Source: Arcobacter caeni (lineage in GTDB: Bacteria; Campylobacterota; Campylobacteria; Campylobacterales; Arcobacteraceae). Taken from it: DNA of 64,000 nucleotides. Positions 53,809 through 63,716 of this stretch are shown here, in pieces. Under the pieces are notes generated by a model. It ran no database searches. It worked only from the letters and a program-made list of their open reading frames with translations, and was not told the origin of the DNA. Position 1 is the first letter of the stretch. Each line of letters begins with the position of its first letter. A program made the position numbers and the translations under genes. Location of the stretch: NCBI RefSeq assembly GCF_003063245.1, contig NZ_MUXE01000004.1:62001-126000 (forward strand), read 5' to 3'.

Positions 53809-54309
53809 CTACTTAGTTAAAGCTTCTTTTTTATCTTTGAATCCTGCTATTTCTTTTGCAAAGTTTTTTAAATCTTCATCTTCAAGATTTATTAATAAAC
53901 CTTTCATTATAAGGTTCTCTTTTCGTCCTGCTTTGAAATCAACTAAGTTTTTATATAAAATAGCTTCTTCTTGACCAAATAATTGAGGACCCATTAATTT
54001 TTTTCCATTTTGCATTCCAGAGCCATCAGCTCCATGACAAGAAGCGCATTTACCTTTATATTCATTTGAAACTTCGAATGTTGAAGCGTTACCTGCTTTA
54101 TCTTTTAGAGTATTTAATTTCTCTTCATCTTCATTTTTTTGTTCTTGTTTCTCATTTGTAATTTTATGAGTAGAAGTATCTTTTATATACTTCATATCTT
54201 CAATAATATTTCCAGCTTCTCCACCTTGAAATGCTCTACCAACTAATAGTGTATATGCCATAAGACCTATAATAATTACTGTAAAAATAATAGCTAATGT
54301 ATTTTTCAT
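53809..54309 (-). CDS. nosC2: NosC2 monohaem cytochrome c
   Basis: 166 residues. An N-terminal membrane anchor (about 5-22), a charged linker and a cytochrome c domain with C-A-S-C-H-G-A-D-G-S-G near residue 90. M-G-P-Q could supply the methionine ligand. A periplasmic electron carrier to NosZ in campylobacterotal nos clusters. It overlaps nosC1 by four bases. Confidence 0.85.
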   Translation of the reverse strand: MKNTLAIIFTVIIIGLMAYTLLVGRAFQGGEAGNIIEDMKYIKDTSTHKITNEKQEQKNEDEEKLNTLKDKAGNASTFEVSNEYKGKCASCHGADGSGMQNGKKLMGPQLFGQEEAILYKNLVDFKAGRKENLIMKGLLINLEDEDLKNFAKEIAGFKDKKEALTK

Positions 54310-54905
54310 CTCATTCCTTTAATTTGTTTATTAAATTCAGAAATCTCATCTGCTAATTTTTTTATATTTTCATCTGACATTTGTTTTACTAAATCAGACA
54401 TTAATACATTTGCATTCTTATCATTTTTGAATTTCATAATTTTATTAGTTATATAAGTAGAATCTTTATTTAATAAAGATGGTCCAATAATTCCATTTGC
54501 ATAGTCATTATGACAAGCAGAACATTTAACGATAAACTCTTTACTCAAACTTTTAACCAATAATGAAATTTGTACTTTTTCATAAGGACTTCTTACATTT
54601 AAATTTGCATCAATAACAGTTCTTGATTTTTCTCTTATACTTGCATCTTCATTTGCAGGTTTTGAGTTAGGGTCATATTCACTTTTTACATTATATTCAT
54701 AATAATAAGATTCTGCTTTAGTGTCTGTTTTTTCTTTTTCTGCAACTTTTATCTCTTTTGAATTTGCATTTTCTTCCGTCTCAATTTTTAAAGGAGCTTG
54801 TGTATTTTCAATTTTTGTTGAATTATTTTTTTCTTCTTGCTTTTTATTGTCACAGCCACTTATTAGTATAATTAATGCTGTACTTAATATAATCTCTTTT
54901 ATCAT
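54306..54905 (-). CDS. nosC1: NosC1 monohaem cytochrome c lipoprotein
   Basis: 199 residues. A lipobox L-I-S-G-C occurs at residue 18. A low-complexity E/K-rich stretch follows, then one haem site C-S-A-C-H near residue 125 with G-P-S-L-L. It is the second small cytochrome of the nos electron chain. It overlaps nosG and nosC2 by four bases each. Confidence 0.85.
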   Translation of the reverse strand: MIKEIILSTALIILISGCDNKKQEEKNNSTKIENTQAPLKIETEENANSKEIKVAEKEKTDTKAESYYYEYNVKSEYDPNSKPANEDASIREKSRTVIDANLNVRSPYEKVQISLLVKSLSKEFIVKCSACHNDYANGIIGPSLLNKDSTYITNKIMKFKNDKNANVLMSDLVKQMSDENIKKLADEISEFNKQIKGMR

Positions 54906-55633
54906 GATTTTATTCCTTTAATATAGTAATCTTCGTAAGTTAATCTAGGTTTTACAACAATTGCAGCTTCAAAAGCTGGACATAATTCTTCACAAGCTCC
55001 ACATCCAACACATTTATCATAAATTTCAGGTTTCATTCCATTTCCAAATGAAACCATAGAAATAGCACTACTTGCATTTGGAATAGGACACATATCTGCA
55101 CAAATAGTACAAGGTTTACCCTCAAATTTATCTAATTTGTCTAAAATATCCTGTTCTAATTGTCTACTATTTGGATGAGAATGAATTCTTGTTATTTGCT
55201 CTTTAGTTACTAATTCATTTGTTATTGCTATACATTTATTTGGAAATTCTAATACTGCAATTCCCATTTTAATATCTTCTGGTTTTTCACAGGCATGATT
55301 AAGTGCTCCACTTGGACAGGCAAGTACGCAAGGAACGGCACTACAAGCATAACATCCTCTTTCTCTTGCATCAATATAAGGAGTTCCAATACCATGTCCT
55401 TTTGCCATATCTGATAGTTTGATAGAATGATAAGGGCAAACTTGTAAACATTGACCACACTTAATACATAAAGCTAAAAATTCTTTTTCACTAACAGCTC
55501 CAGGAGGTCTTAATTTCATTTGGGCTTGTAATGCATGAGGCGAAATTACAATTCCTGCTCCAAGTGTTAATCCTAATATTCCTAATGTTGAAAATTTTAT
55601 GAAATCTCTTCTATCTTTTTGTAATTCTTTCAT
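54902..55633 (-). CDS. nosG: NosG, NapG-like ferredoxin
   Basis: 243 residues. A Tat-type signal (R-R-D-F-I-K-F) is followed by four 4Fe-4S cysteine sets (C-I-K-C-G-Q-C-L-Q-V-C-P, C-Y-A-C...C, C-T-I-C-A-D-M-C-P, C-V-G-C-G-A-C-E-E-L-C-P). It is a periplasmic or membrane-associated electron transfer partner of NosH. Confidence 0.92.
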   Translation of the reverse strand: MKELQKDRRDFIKFSTLGILGLTLGAGIVISPHALQAQMKLRPPGAVSEKEFLALCIKCGQCLQVCPYHSIKLSDMAKGHGIGTPYIDARERGCYACSAVPCVLACPSGALNHACEKPEDIKMGIAVLEFPNKCIAITNELVTKEQITRIHSHPNSRQLEQDILDKLDKFEGKPCTICADMCPIPNASSAISMVSFGNGMKPEIYDKCVGCGACEELCPAFEAAIVVKPRLTYEDYYIKGIKS

Positions 55634-55642
55634 TCTAAATCC

Positions 55643-56854
55643 TTAGATTTTTAACTTAGGTTCTTTATCACTCATTAGAAAAACAGGCTGTGAAAAAGGT
55701 GCTAGTTTTGCTAAAAAATTCAAAAGAGAAATCACAGGTGAACCATAAAAAAACTTTATATTCGAATTATATGCCCACATTTGATCTGCATATTGATAGA
55801 CTTTGTGAGGAGTATCACCTATATTATCTTTATTAATGTCAAAACCATTGTAGTTATCCCAATAATTGCCAACAATCTCATTTTGCTCTGTTTTTGCACC
55901 TCTACTATCATTTATAATATCTTCAATATTTCCTTGAAAGATATTATTTTTAACGACATTATTTTCACTTATTGAGTGAAAATGCAAAGCTTCTGAATTG
56001 TATAAAATCTTATTGTTTTCAACCCAATTATTTGTATCAGGTTCAAAAGGAGATCTATCTAAATATATTCCTTGTGCGCAATAAATAATGGTATTATCTT
56101 TTAGTGTCATATTTGATACATCTTTTAATCCAATACCCATTCCTGTTGCCCCAAGAGAACTTTGAATCACATTTCCAATTGCCGTTGTATCTTTACTATA
56201 CATAAAAAATATTCCTACTGAATTTAATTTATAAGTGTTATTTTTTACAAGATTTTTACCAGCATGCATAAAATGTAACGAGTATCTATTTTGTTCACCA
56301 TAATTATCTTCAATAGTATTTCCATGAGAATACCAAACAACCATATCTCTTGATTTAATTAATGTATTTTTTGAAACGATATTATCATTTGAATACCAAA
56401 GTCTAAGACCATCACCTCTTACACCTAATTCCAAATCTTTTGAAGTAATATAATTATTCGAAAAAATAGAATTATTTGTCATTGTAATATCTAATCCAAA
56501 CAGTGAATCAGTTATCGTACAATCTGACACTTCAGATTGTTTTGAGTTGTTGATTTTTATTGCTGCATCTATTTGGTCGTGTCTATTTCCACTTCCTGTT
56601 ATTGTCAAGTTTTTTAATGTAACATAAGGGCTAGTTACTAAAATTACAGTACCTTTTTGTTCCCCATCTATAATTACACCATCTTCTTTCCCAATAATTG
56701 AGATAGGTTTATTAATTATTATTGAACCTTTATAAACTCCTTTTGGAAGTTTTAAAATTGAACCTTCTTTCGCATTATCAATTGCTTCTTGCAAAATATT
56801 TGCATTTAATAAGTTATAAAAAATAAAGAAAAAAAGAATAATAATTTTTGACAT
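55643..56854 (-). CDS. nosD: NosD copper-centre maturation protein
   Basis: 403 residues. A signal peptide and a long right-handed parallel beta-helix of CASH/NosD repeats (recurring N-x-x-x-x-N and x-N-N-I/T ladders). It works with NosFY and NosL in assembling the CuZ site of NosZ. It lies between nosB and nosG in the order seen in Wolinella. Confidence 0.92.
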   Translation of the reverse strand: MSKIIILFFFIFYNLLNANILQEAIDNAKEGSILKLPKGVYKGSIIINKPISIIGKEDGVIIDGEQKGTVILVTSPYVTLKNLTITGSGNRHDQIDAAIKINNSKQSEVSDCTITDSLFGLDITMTNNSIFSNNYITSKDLELGVRGDGLRLWYSNDNIVSKNTLIKSRDMVVWYSHGNTIEDNYGEQNRYSLHFMHAGKNLVKNNTYKLNSVGIFFMYSKDTTAIGNVIQSSLGATGMGIGLKDVSNMTLKDNTIIYCAQGIYLDRSPFEPDTNNWVENNKILYNSEALHFHSISENNVVKNNIFQGNIEDIINDSRGAKTEQNEIVGNYWDNYNGFDINKDNIGDTPHKVYQYADQMWAYNSNIKFFYGSPVISLLNFLAKLAPFSQPVFLMSDKEPKLKI

Positions 56855-56863
56855 TTTGTAACC

Positions 56864-57646
56864 TTATTTACTTGATTCTTTCATAGCTTTATTTCTTGCA
56901 AGTATTGCAAGAAGACTAAAAATTCCTATTAATAAAAGCATATAAAATCCAATTGTTGGATATGAATGGGTTGTAAACTGTGCAATTTTCCCATCACCAA
57001 AAACTGTTGGCATAAATGGTTTTATTTTAAATGCTCCCCAATCGTGAAGATTATGTCCAAACCAATATAACCAATATGAATAATCAGCTATAAATAATAA
57101 TGGCAAAGATGCTGGAATAATCATGATATAAGTTAATATTTTTTTATTAAATAAAATAAAATAAATTATAAATAATGATAATCCTAAAAGAGCATAAATA
57201 CCAATTTCTCGCTCGATTTGTCCACCTCTCCACATAGGATCCATTCCAACATAGTGGTTTATTGTATTCATTTCGTGAACTTCACCTGAAAATCCATCAA
57301 AATGAAAAAATACAGGAATTCCCTCAGGAAAAGCCACTTTAGGATAGTTTGGAGCTTCTAATGAACAAGACCAAATAGGAAGAGAAGCTACTCCAATTTC
57401 AGATGATGTTTTAATCATCTCTTTTAGATTATTTTGTGCTTCAGCAGGAGTAGTTGTACTTTTATATCTTCCTTGATTATAAAAATTCCAAACTTTTATA
57501 GCTAAAGTAGATATTTCTTCTTTTTTATCATCATGAATTTTATTTAATGTTCCATGAAAAGCTATCATTGGAAAAGTAAAAGATAAAGTCATAATTAATA
57601 GTGCAAGAGAAGCAAATATTTTTGATTTTAAAAAACTAGGATGCAT
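56864..57646 (-). CDS. nosB: NosB membrane protein
   Basis: 260 residues with about four membrane helices and a large extracytoplasmic loop after the first. Conserved-looking histidines, such as the H-F-D-G-F region and G-H-N-L-H-D-W-G, may bind metal or haem. NosB is specific to clade II nos clusters and lies directly after nosZ; its role is not established. An FNR-type palindrome and a nosZ terminator lie upstream, so nosB may start its own transcript. Confidence 0.82.
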   Translation of the reverse strand: MHPSFLKSKIFASLALLIMTLSFTFPMIAFHGTLNKIHDDKKEEISTLAIKVWNFYNQGRYKSTTTPAEAQNNLKEMIKTSSEIGVASLPIWSCSLEAPNYPKVAFPEGIPVFFHFDGFSGEVHEMNTINHYVGMDPMWRGGQIEREIGIYALLGLSLFIIYFILFNKKILTYIMIIPASLPLLFIADYSYWLYWFGHNLHDWGAFKIKPFMPTVFGDGKIAQFTTHSYPTIGFYMLLLIGIFSLLAILARNKAMKESSK

Positions 57647-57749
57647 TAGAAATTCCTTTCTTTGGAGTTTTAAAGTATAACTTAAACTTATAATTTATAC
57701 TTTAGGACTTCTTATAATAGTAGAATAACATAATTAAATTTTTTTTATA

Positions 57750-57763
57750 TTGATGCTTATCAA
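57750..57763 (-). promoter_or_regulatory. FNR/CRP-type box upstream of nosB
   Basis: TTGAT-GCTT-ATCAA is a perfect match to the TTGAT-N4-ATCAA FNR consensus, and the palindrome extends to nine base pairs. On the minus strand a TATTCT hexamer begins 22 bases past the box, the spacing expected for a site centred at -41.5. Campylobacterotal nos genes are controlled by CRP/FNR-family Nss regulators. Confidence 0.65.
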
Positions 57764-57767
57764 TATA

Positions 57768-57796
57768 AAAAAGGAAGAATTTTATTCTTCCTTTTT
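57768..57796 (-). terminator. hairpin terminator after nosZ
   Basis: A 12-bp stem (57768-57779 with 57785-57796) with a five-base loop lies 21 bases past the nosZ stop. On the minus strand the 3' arm ends in a run of T. It would separate nosZ from nosB transcription at least in part. Confidence 0.75.
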
Positions 57797-57816
57797 ATTA
57801 TCAAACTAAATAAATC

Positions 57817-60414
57817 TTAGAAAAGATTTGCATTTTCCTCAACCCATTTTAGATATTCAATTATATCTTTAGTCTCTTTTTCACTCATATGTTGATTAGG
57901 CATTTTTAGATTAAAGAAATCAATCATACCTTTTACATAAGGATCAGTGTACATTTTTTCAGGGTCTAAAATGAAGTTAGTAACCCATTTTTCACCATTT
58001 TCATGTCTTTGTAAAACTCCAGTTAAATCAGGTCCTGAAGAAACTTTTCCAATAACATGGCAACCATTACATCCACCTTCTGCGAATGTTTTTTCACCTC
58101 GTGCTGCTTCAGCTGATTGTTTAGTAGCAATTAATTTTACTAATGTATCTTTTGCTCTAATACCAACATCTGCTGTTTTAACCATAAGTTGCCAAATCAT
58201 ATTTTCATATAAAATCGCTTTTTCCATATCTCCAGCTTTTACAGCTTCATCAGATAATTTTTTCTGTGCAGGAATTTTTCCATATTGATCAAGTGCATCT
58301 GTAACTAAATCAGCTACAGCTTTATGGTCACCAAATTTATTATCTTTTAAGAACTTAACAACACTTTGAATAACTGCGTCAGTTGCTGTATTAACAGATA
58401 CTGTTTTGTCATATTCAGCTTTTAGTTGCTCAGGACTCATTGTTTGCATTTTTAGTTTTTGAGCACTTTCATATTTTTTATTAGGATCTTTAACCATTAA
58501 ATAACCCATCATTTCTAAGTGAAGTGCAGAACAAAACTCTGTACAATAATAAGGGAAAACACCTTCTAAATCAGCTGTAAATTCAAAAGTTGAAGTTTCA
58601 CCTGGTTCTAAAGATGTATGTAAATTATAATCATTTATAGTAAATCCATGTGTTTCATCTTGAGCTCTTTCAAGATTAGTCATATATAAAGTAACTTTGT
58701 CACCTTTATTAACTGTAATTCTTTCAGGATTAATATGAGATCTTACTAATGTTGAATAAATAGTAACATGATTTCCATTTCTTTCTATTCTTTCTTGACC
58801 AGCTAAAGTTTTACCAATATGTTGTTCACCTGTTTTAGTATTTGTACCCATGTCGTATCTAACTTTTGGGTGTAATTTACTAGCTCTTATTGAAACAGCT
58901 TGGTGAGGTTCACCTAAAGGTAAAGGCATATCAACAAGTAAATCCATTGATTTCCCAGAAATATCAATTAATTGATGATTTTGTGGATGTAAAGGTCCTA
59001 CATTTTGAAATCTATCAATTGATAATTTATTTAATGCAATGATATATTTCCCTTGTGGATCAGCAGATTTTCCTTCCATTCCAGCCAAGTGACCAATGTT
59101 ATAGTGAACATTTACTTTATCAAGAACTTTTAAGTTTTTATAATTCCATTTAACAACTTGTGAATCTACATATAATGATGTATAAACTTCACCATCAACA
59201 GGAGAAAATTGAGTATGAAGAGGTCCCAGTCCAAGTTCAGCTTGTCCATGTAGAGATTTTTTCATATCTAAAATTGGAATACCATAAGGGTCTTTTCCAA
59301 TATACTCTTTTTTATCAATTTGTTCTTTTATTTTTTTGAAGTCATAAACAGAAGCATGAGTATCAAGTTTTCCACAAACAATTAAATATTTTCCATCAGG
59401 AGATACATCAACTCCGTGTGGAGATTTTGGTTCAGGAATTAAGAATAATGCTTCATTTTTAACAGCAATATCCATTGGAATAATTTTATGGTCATTTATG
59501 ATTTTTACATTTTTAGGATCTTTTGCAACTTCTGCAAGTTTTTGCCAGTTATATACATGTAAAAAGTCAGTGTCATTTCTACTCATACCAGCTTCATTTG
59601 GTGGCATACCAACTTCAATTCCACCTGTGTACATTTCTGTATTAAATGAGTTTGTAAATCCCCATCCGTAACTTTCACCTTTTCCAGCATCACTTAAATC
59701 TTGGTTATAAGGAGGCATTTCAATTGTGAATGAGTCTTTTGGCATAATTCGACCGATTTTATCGTCGAATTTCCACATAGTAACTCCACCTCGGTAAGTC
59801 TCTTTATAGTCTTCAATTGGATGATAGTTATTGTCATAAGGTGCACCATATTGTGATGCTTCAATTATATATTCTGAGTTTGGAGTAAAAAAAGCTCCTC
59901 CGTGATTAGATTTAAATACAGGGTTAGGTACGATTTGTTTTGTTTCAAAATCTTCTAAGTCAATAATTGCAATTCTTGGATTTGCTTTATCATTAATAGC
60001 TAACCATTTTCCATCATATTTTCCATCTTTTTCAGATAGTGCAGGGTGATGAGTATCTCCCCAGTTTATCTCTTTTCCTCTAATATTTCCTTGTCTTAAT
60101 ACTTCTAATGAATCTTTATCATAACCGTATCCTTGCCAAGGTTCAGGTGTAAATACACCAATATATTTTAAAATTCTCATAGATGGAACACCATAAACAA
60201 TTACTTGTCCACTTTGTCCACCTGAACTAAATACAACAAATTCATCTTTAACCCCTGATGGATTATAAGTTTTTGCCGCACGGATTACATCAATTTCAGA
60301 TAAACCTCTATCTTTCATTACTTTAGATAATTCCACATCAGCAGCTAACAGTGCAGTAGTTGCGATGGTTGTACCTAATAGTAATGAAGATATTTTACTA
60401 ATTACAGGTTTCAT
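57817..60414 (-). CDS. nosZ: nitrous oxide reductase NosZ (clade II, with C-terminal cytochrome c)
   Basis: About 865 residues. The start at 60414 follows AAGGAAAGGA and gives a Sec-type signal peptide (K-P-V-I-S-K-I-S-S-L-L-L-G), as in clade II enzymes, not a Tat signal. A seven-bladed propeller carries histidine ligands of CuZ (G-D-T-H-H-P, S-N-H-G-G, S-P-H-G-V-D, G-P-L-H-T). The cupredoxin domain has the CuA site C-T-E-F-C-S-A-L-H-L-E-M-M. A C-terminal monohaem domain has C-N-G-C-H. It reduces N2O to N2 in the periplasm. Confidence 0.97.
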   Translation of the reverse strand: MKPVISKISSLLLGTTIATTALLAADVELSKVMKDRGLSEIDVIRAAKTYNPSGVKDEFVVFSSGGQSGQVIVYGVPSMRILKYIGVFTPEPWQGYGYDKDSLEVLRQGNIRGKEINWGDTHHPALSEKDGKYDGKWLAINDKANPRIAIIDLEDFETKQIVPNPVFKSNHGGAFFTPNSEYIIEASQYGAPYDNNYHPIEDYKETYRGGVTMWKFDDKIGRIMPKDSFTIEMPPYNQDLSDAGKGESYGWGFTNSFNTEMYTGGIEVGMPPNEAGMSRNDTDFLHVYNWQKLAEVAKDPKNVKIINDHKIIPMDIAVKNEALFLIPEPKSPHGVDVSPDGKYLIVCGKLDTHASVYDFKKIKEQIDKKEYIGKDPYGIPILDMKKSLHGQAELGLGPLHTQFSPVDGEVYTSLYVDSQVVKWNYKNLKVLDKVNVHYNIGHLAGMEGKSADPQGKYIIALNKLSIDRFQNVGPLHPQNHQLIDISGKSMDLLVDMPLPLGEPHQAVSIRASKLHPKVRYDMGTNTKTGEQHIGKTLAGQERIERNGNHVTIYSTLVRSHINPERITVNKGDKVTLYMTNLERAQDETHGFTINDYNLHTSLEPGETSTFEFTADLEGVFPYYCTEFCSALHLEMMGYLMVKDPNKKYESAQKLKMQTMSPEQLKAEYDKTVSVNTATDAVIQSVVKFLKDNKFGDHKAVADLVTDALDQYGKIPAQKKLSDEAVKAGDMEKAILYENMIWQLMVKTADVGIRAKDTLVKLIATKQSAEAARGEKTFAEGGCNGCHVIGKVSSGPDLTGVLQRHENGEKWVTNFILDPEKMYTDPYVKGMIDFFNLKMPNQHMSEKETKDIIEYLKWVEENANLF

Positions 60415-60503
60415 GTTGTTTTCCTTTCCTTGTGTATTAGATTTTTTAATACCTAGTCTATTAAATATCATACACATTCTAACACTTAGAAAAACACATA
60501 AAA

Positions 60504-60517
60504 ATGACCTATATCAA
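60504..60517 (-). promoter_or_regulatory. degenerate FNR-type box upstream of nosZ
   Basis: On the minus strand the site reads TTGAT-ATAG-GTCAT: one perfect half-site and a partial second one, centred 97 bases before the nosZ ATG. It is weaker than the boxes at 57750 and 61960 and is considered only because of them. Confidence 0.4.
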
Positions 60518-60562
60518 GAAATTGTTAATTATTTGTTAATTCTATTATAATAATTAAAGTTA

Positions 60563-61057
60563 TTAGATTCTTCCATTTAATAATCTAATTAATGAATTTT
60601 TTACTTCTAAAAAGCTAAAAACCCTTTTTCCATCATTGGTTTTGGCATATTCTTCAGCAGTTTTTTTAGATTCAAAAACGACTAAATCATCACCAGCTGG
60701 AGATGTTTTGTTTGAACCATATACAAAAAATGCTTTTTGTGCATCAATAATTTTTAATGTTTTATAATCAGTAACTAAAATATTTTGGAAATCTGATAAA
60801 CTTTTGATTCCAAAAGCACTCCACTTGTCTTCTGTATAATAAAACTCAAACATTGATTTTGGTGAGCAAAAGAATATGCTTCGTCCATCTTTTAAATCAA
60901 TTTTACTTGCCCAAGAAGGGTTTTCATATAACTTTATCTTTCTTATTTCGCATGAAGTTTCTTTTGTAAAATTTAGTTCATATTTGATTTCATTTGCAAA
61001 ACTTGAAATGATAAATAGACCAAAAACTATAAATAAACTTAAAATACTTTTTTTCAT
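60563..61057 (-). CDS. NosL-family protein (second copy)
   Basis: 164 residues. A signal peptide is followed by a NosL-like domain with I-F-F-C-S-P-K-S-M-F-E-F, V-T-D-Y-K-T-L-K-I-I-D-A-Q-K-A-F-F-V-Y-G-S and D-D-L-V-V-F, matching the position of D-D-I-G in NosL. It lacks the C-x2-C copper motif of the nosL at 51787; single cysteines remain at about 36 and 64. It lies between nosY and nosZ and may assist copper delivery. Confidence 0.75.
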   Translation of the reverse strand: MKKSILSLFIVFGLFIISSFANEIKYELNFTKETSCEIRKIKLYENPSWASKIDLKDGRSIFFCSPKSMFEFYYTEDKWSAFGIKSLSDFQNILVTDYKTLKIIDAQKAFFVYGSNKTSPAGDDLVVFESKKTAEEYAKTNDGKRVFSFLEVKNSLIRLLNGRI

Positions 61058-61078
61058 AATTAACCTTTTATTTGAATT

Positions 61079-61906
61079 TTATACTAAATCTTTTTTTGAA
61101 AATATTCTATAACCTAAAATCGCAAATAAGATGCCTAAAATTGTAGGATATAAAATAGAAAACATAACAAATGTAGATTGTTTAAATGTATCTAAAATGT
61201 AAAATGCAACAGGTCCCATAACTGTTAATTCAGGATCAAATAATGAAATTGCTGCAACTCTAAATATTTCCATTGGATTTGCAAGTGCAAGTGCAATAAT
61301 AAATGATTCTTCAAATCTATTTTGTAACATTAAAGATATTAATGCAATATCAATAAATGCTAATAAAAAAATCCATATAAAAAATGAAATTCCAAGAGCA
61401 ACTTCACTTGATTTTACAAAAGAAGATATAAAAAATGCTGTTCCTAAAAAAGCAGATGAAAGAGCAAATAATAATCCAGAATAAAGAAAAAATATTCCCC
61501 AAGGAACAGAAGCACCAATAATTGCACCATAAATTACAGCAAATATCATTGCAAAAAATACAGGTAAGAACACAGTAATGAATCTACCTAATATTTTTCC
61601 CCAATAATATTGTTTTAATGAAATAGGAAAAGATAACATATATTCCAAAATATGATTATCTCTATCTCCTGAGATTGATCTAACCGTTGTTATTAAAATG
61701 AAAATCGGTAAAATAACAATAGTTACTTGAATATACATAAGTAATAATCTACTTAATCCACTAAATCCCATTACTTGAGATTGAGTAACTCCAGCTATAA
61801 AAAATAGAGCTATCATTCCGCCAAAAACGAGTGAATAAACAACAAACCATTTTGCTCTGATTGATTCTTTTAAGTCTAAATATGCAATTAGTATTAAGTT
61901 TTTCAT
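61079..61906 (-). CDS. nosY: NosY ABC transporter permease
   Basis: 275 residues with six membrane helices and the G-D-R-D-N-H-I-L-E-Y-M-L-S-F-P-I-S coupling segment typical of NosY/ABC-2 permeases. It is the membrane partner of NosF and NosD for NosZ copper-site maturation. Here it is upstream of nosZ instead of beside nosF. An FNR-type box precedes it. Confidence 0.9.
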   Translation of the reverse strand: MKNLILIAYLDLKESIRAKWFVVYSLVFGGMIALFFIAGVTQSQVMGFSGLSRLLLMYIQVTIVILPIFILITTVRSISGDRDNHILEYMLSFPISLKQYYWGKILGRFITVFLPVFFAMIFAVIYGAIIGASVPWGIFFLYSGLLFALSSAFLGTAFFISSFVKSSEVALGISFFIWIFLLAFIDIALISLMLQNRFEESFIIALALANPMEIFRVAAISLFDPELTVMGPVAFYILDTFKQSTFVMFSILYPTILGILFAILGYRIFSKKDLV

Positions 61907-61959
61907 AATTACCTACCTTATTATTCGGGTATCTTAACATATAATTATCATAGGAATGA

Positions 61960-61973
61960 TTGACATATATCAA
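61960..61973 (-). promoter_or_regulatory. FNR/CRP-type box upstream of nosY
   Basis: TTGAC-ATAT-ATCAA fits the TTGA-N6-TCAA core exactly and the FNR consensus in nine of ten positions. It is centred 60 bases before the nosY start. purH is divergent but starts 115 bases away on the other side, so nosY is the likelier target. Confidence 0.6.
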
Positions 61974-62088
61974 CGAATAATTTTATTATGAAAGCTATCC
62001 CTAACAAATAGTTTTATATAATCACGGCTAATGAAAAAAACAAAATTGCTTTAAAGTGATTAAATACATTATCAAAGGGTATGCATAA

Positions 62089-63621
62089 ATGAGAGCATTA
62101 ATTAGTGTTAGTGACAAAAGTGGTGTTGAAAATTTTGCCAAAGAGCTTATAACATTAGGTTATGAAATCATTTCAACAGGTGGAACATATAATAAGTTAA
62201 AAGATGCAGGAATTGCTGTAATTGAAGCAAATGAAGTTACAAAATTTCCTGAGTGTTTTGAAGGAAGAGTTAAAACTTTAAATCCTTATATTCATGGTGG
62301 AATTTTACATAGACGAGATAAACAATCTCATCTTGACCAAGCTCGTGAGTTAGGTGTTGAGGGAATTGATTTAGTTTGTGTAAATCTTTATCCATTTAAA
62401 GCAACTATTGAAAAAACTGATGACTTTGAAGAGATTATAGAAAACATTGATATTGGTGGACCAGCGATGGTGCGAAGTGCTGCGAAAAACTTCGATTCTG
62501 TTATTATTGTTACTGATGTAATTGATTATGATTTAGTTTTACAAAATCTTAAAAATGATACAAACACTGTTGAATTTAGAAGAGATATGATGATAAAAGC
62601 TTATGAACATACAGCTGCTTATGATTCAATGATTGCAAATTATATGAACAAAAGATTTAATGGTGGATTTGGAGCAAAACAATTTATCGTAGGTTCTAAA
62701 GTATTTGATACAAGATATGGAGAAAATCCTCATCAAAAAGGTGCTTTATACGAATTTGATACACAGTTTTCAAATAAATTTAAAACTATAAAAGGTGAAG
62801 CATCATTTAATAATATGGGTGATATTTCAGGAGCTGCAAAAATTGCTGCTGCTTTTGGAAAAGATAAAGCTGTTTGTATTGTAAAACATGGAAATCCTTG
62901 TGGATTTGCTATTAAAGATACACTTTTAGACTCTTATGTTGAAGCACTTAAATGTGATCCTGTTTCTGCATTTGGTGGAGTTGTTGCAGTTAATGGATGT
63001 GTTGATAAAGAACTTGCAGAAAAAATGAATGAAATTTTCTTAGAAGTTATATTTGCAGCTAGTTTTACTCCCGAAGCTGTTGCTGTATTTGATTCTAAAA
63101 AAAGAATTAAACTTTTTGAGCAAGGAACAACATATTTAGAACTTGCAAATGATATTATTGACTTCAAAAGAGTTGATGGTGGATTTGTATTCCAAGATGC
63201 TGATAAAGTAAAAGAAGATGAAGTTAGAAGTTCTGAATTAAAATCAAAAAGAATCGCAACGGAACAAGAAGTAAAAGATATGGAAATCGCATATAAAATT
63301 GCTAGTTTAACAAAATCAAACTGCGTAGTTTATGTAAAAGATTCTGCAATGGTAGCCGTTGGTATGGGAATGACTTCAAGAGTTGATGCTTCTAAAGCTG
63401 CTTTAAGAAAAGCAGAAGATATGGGAATAGATGTTACAGGTGCTGTTTTAGCTTCTGAAGCATTTTTTCCATTTAGAGATAGCATTGATGCAGCAGCAGA
63501 GGCTGGTGTTAAATGTGTAATTGAACCAGGTGGAAGTATCAGAGATGATGAAATTATTGAAGCTGCAAATGAGTTTGGTATTGCTTTATATTTCTCAGGG
63601 ATTAGACACTTTTTACACTAA
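62089..63621 (+). CDS. purH: bifunctional AICAR transformylase/IMP cyclohydrolase
   Basis: 510 residues. The N-terminal MGS-like IMP cyclohydrolase domain begins [10 protein letters not shown] and has S-T-G-G-T. The transformylase domain contains the catalytic K-H-G-N-P-C-G near residue 265. It carries out the last two steps of IMP synthesis. It ends in a long hairpin. Confidence 0.97.
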   Translation: MRALISVSDKSGVENFAKELITLGYEIISTGGTYNKLKDAGIAVIEANEVTKFPECFEGRVKTLNPYIHGGILHRRDKQSHLDQARELGVEGIDLVCVNLYPFKATIEKTDDFEEIIENIDIGGPAMVRSAAKNFDSVIIVTDVIDYDLVLQNLKNDTNTVEFRRDMMIKAYEHTAAYDSMIANYMNKRFNGGFGAKQFIVGSKVFDTRYGENPHQKGALYEFDTQFSNKFKTIKGEASFNNMGDISGAAKIAAAFGKDKAVCIVKHGNPCGFAIKDTLLDSYVEALKCDPVSAFGGVVAVNGCVDKELAEKMNEIFLEVIFAASFTPEAVAVFDSKKRIKLFEQGTTYLELANDIIDFKRVDGGFVFQDADKVKEDEVRSSELKSKRIATEQEVKDMEIAYKIASLTKSNCVVYVKDSAMVAVGMGMTSRVDASKAALRKAEDMGIDVTGAVLASEAFFPFRDSIDAAAEAGVKCVIEPGGSIRDDEIIEAANEFGIALYFSGIRHFLH

Positions 63622-63630
63622 CAGTTAATA

Positions 63631-63670
63631 AAATAACATCATAAATTTAGGTAAATTTATGATGTTATTT
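63631..63670. terminator. long hairpin terminator after purH
   Basis: A perfect 18-bp stem (63631-63648 with 63653-63670) with a four-base AGGT loop and A/T-rich ends. It lies nine bases past the purH stop. Confidence 0.85.
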
Positions 63671-63716
63671 GAATAATTTTTTGCTATACTCTAACAATTT
63701 CATTTAGAGGTAAAGC

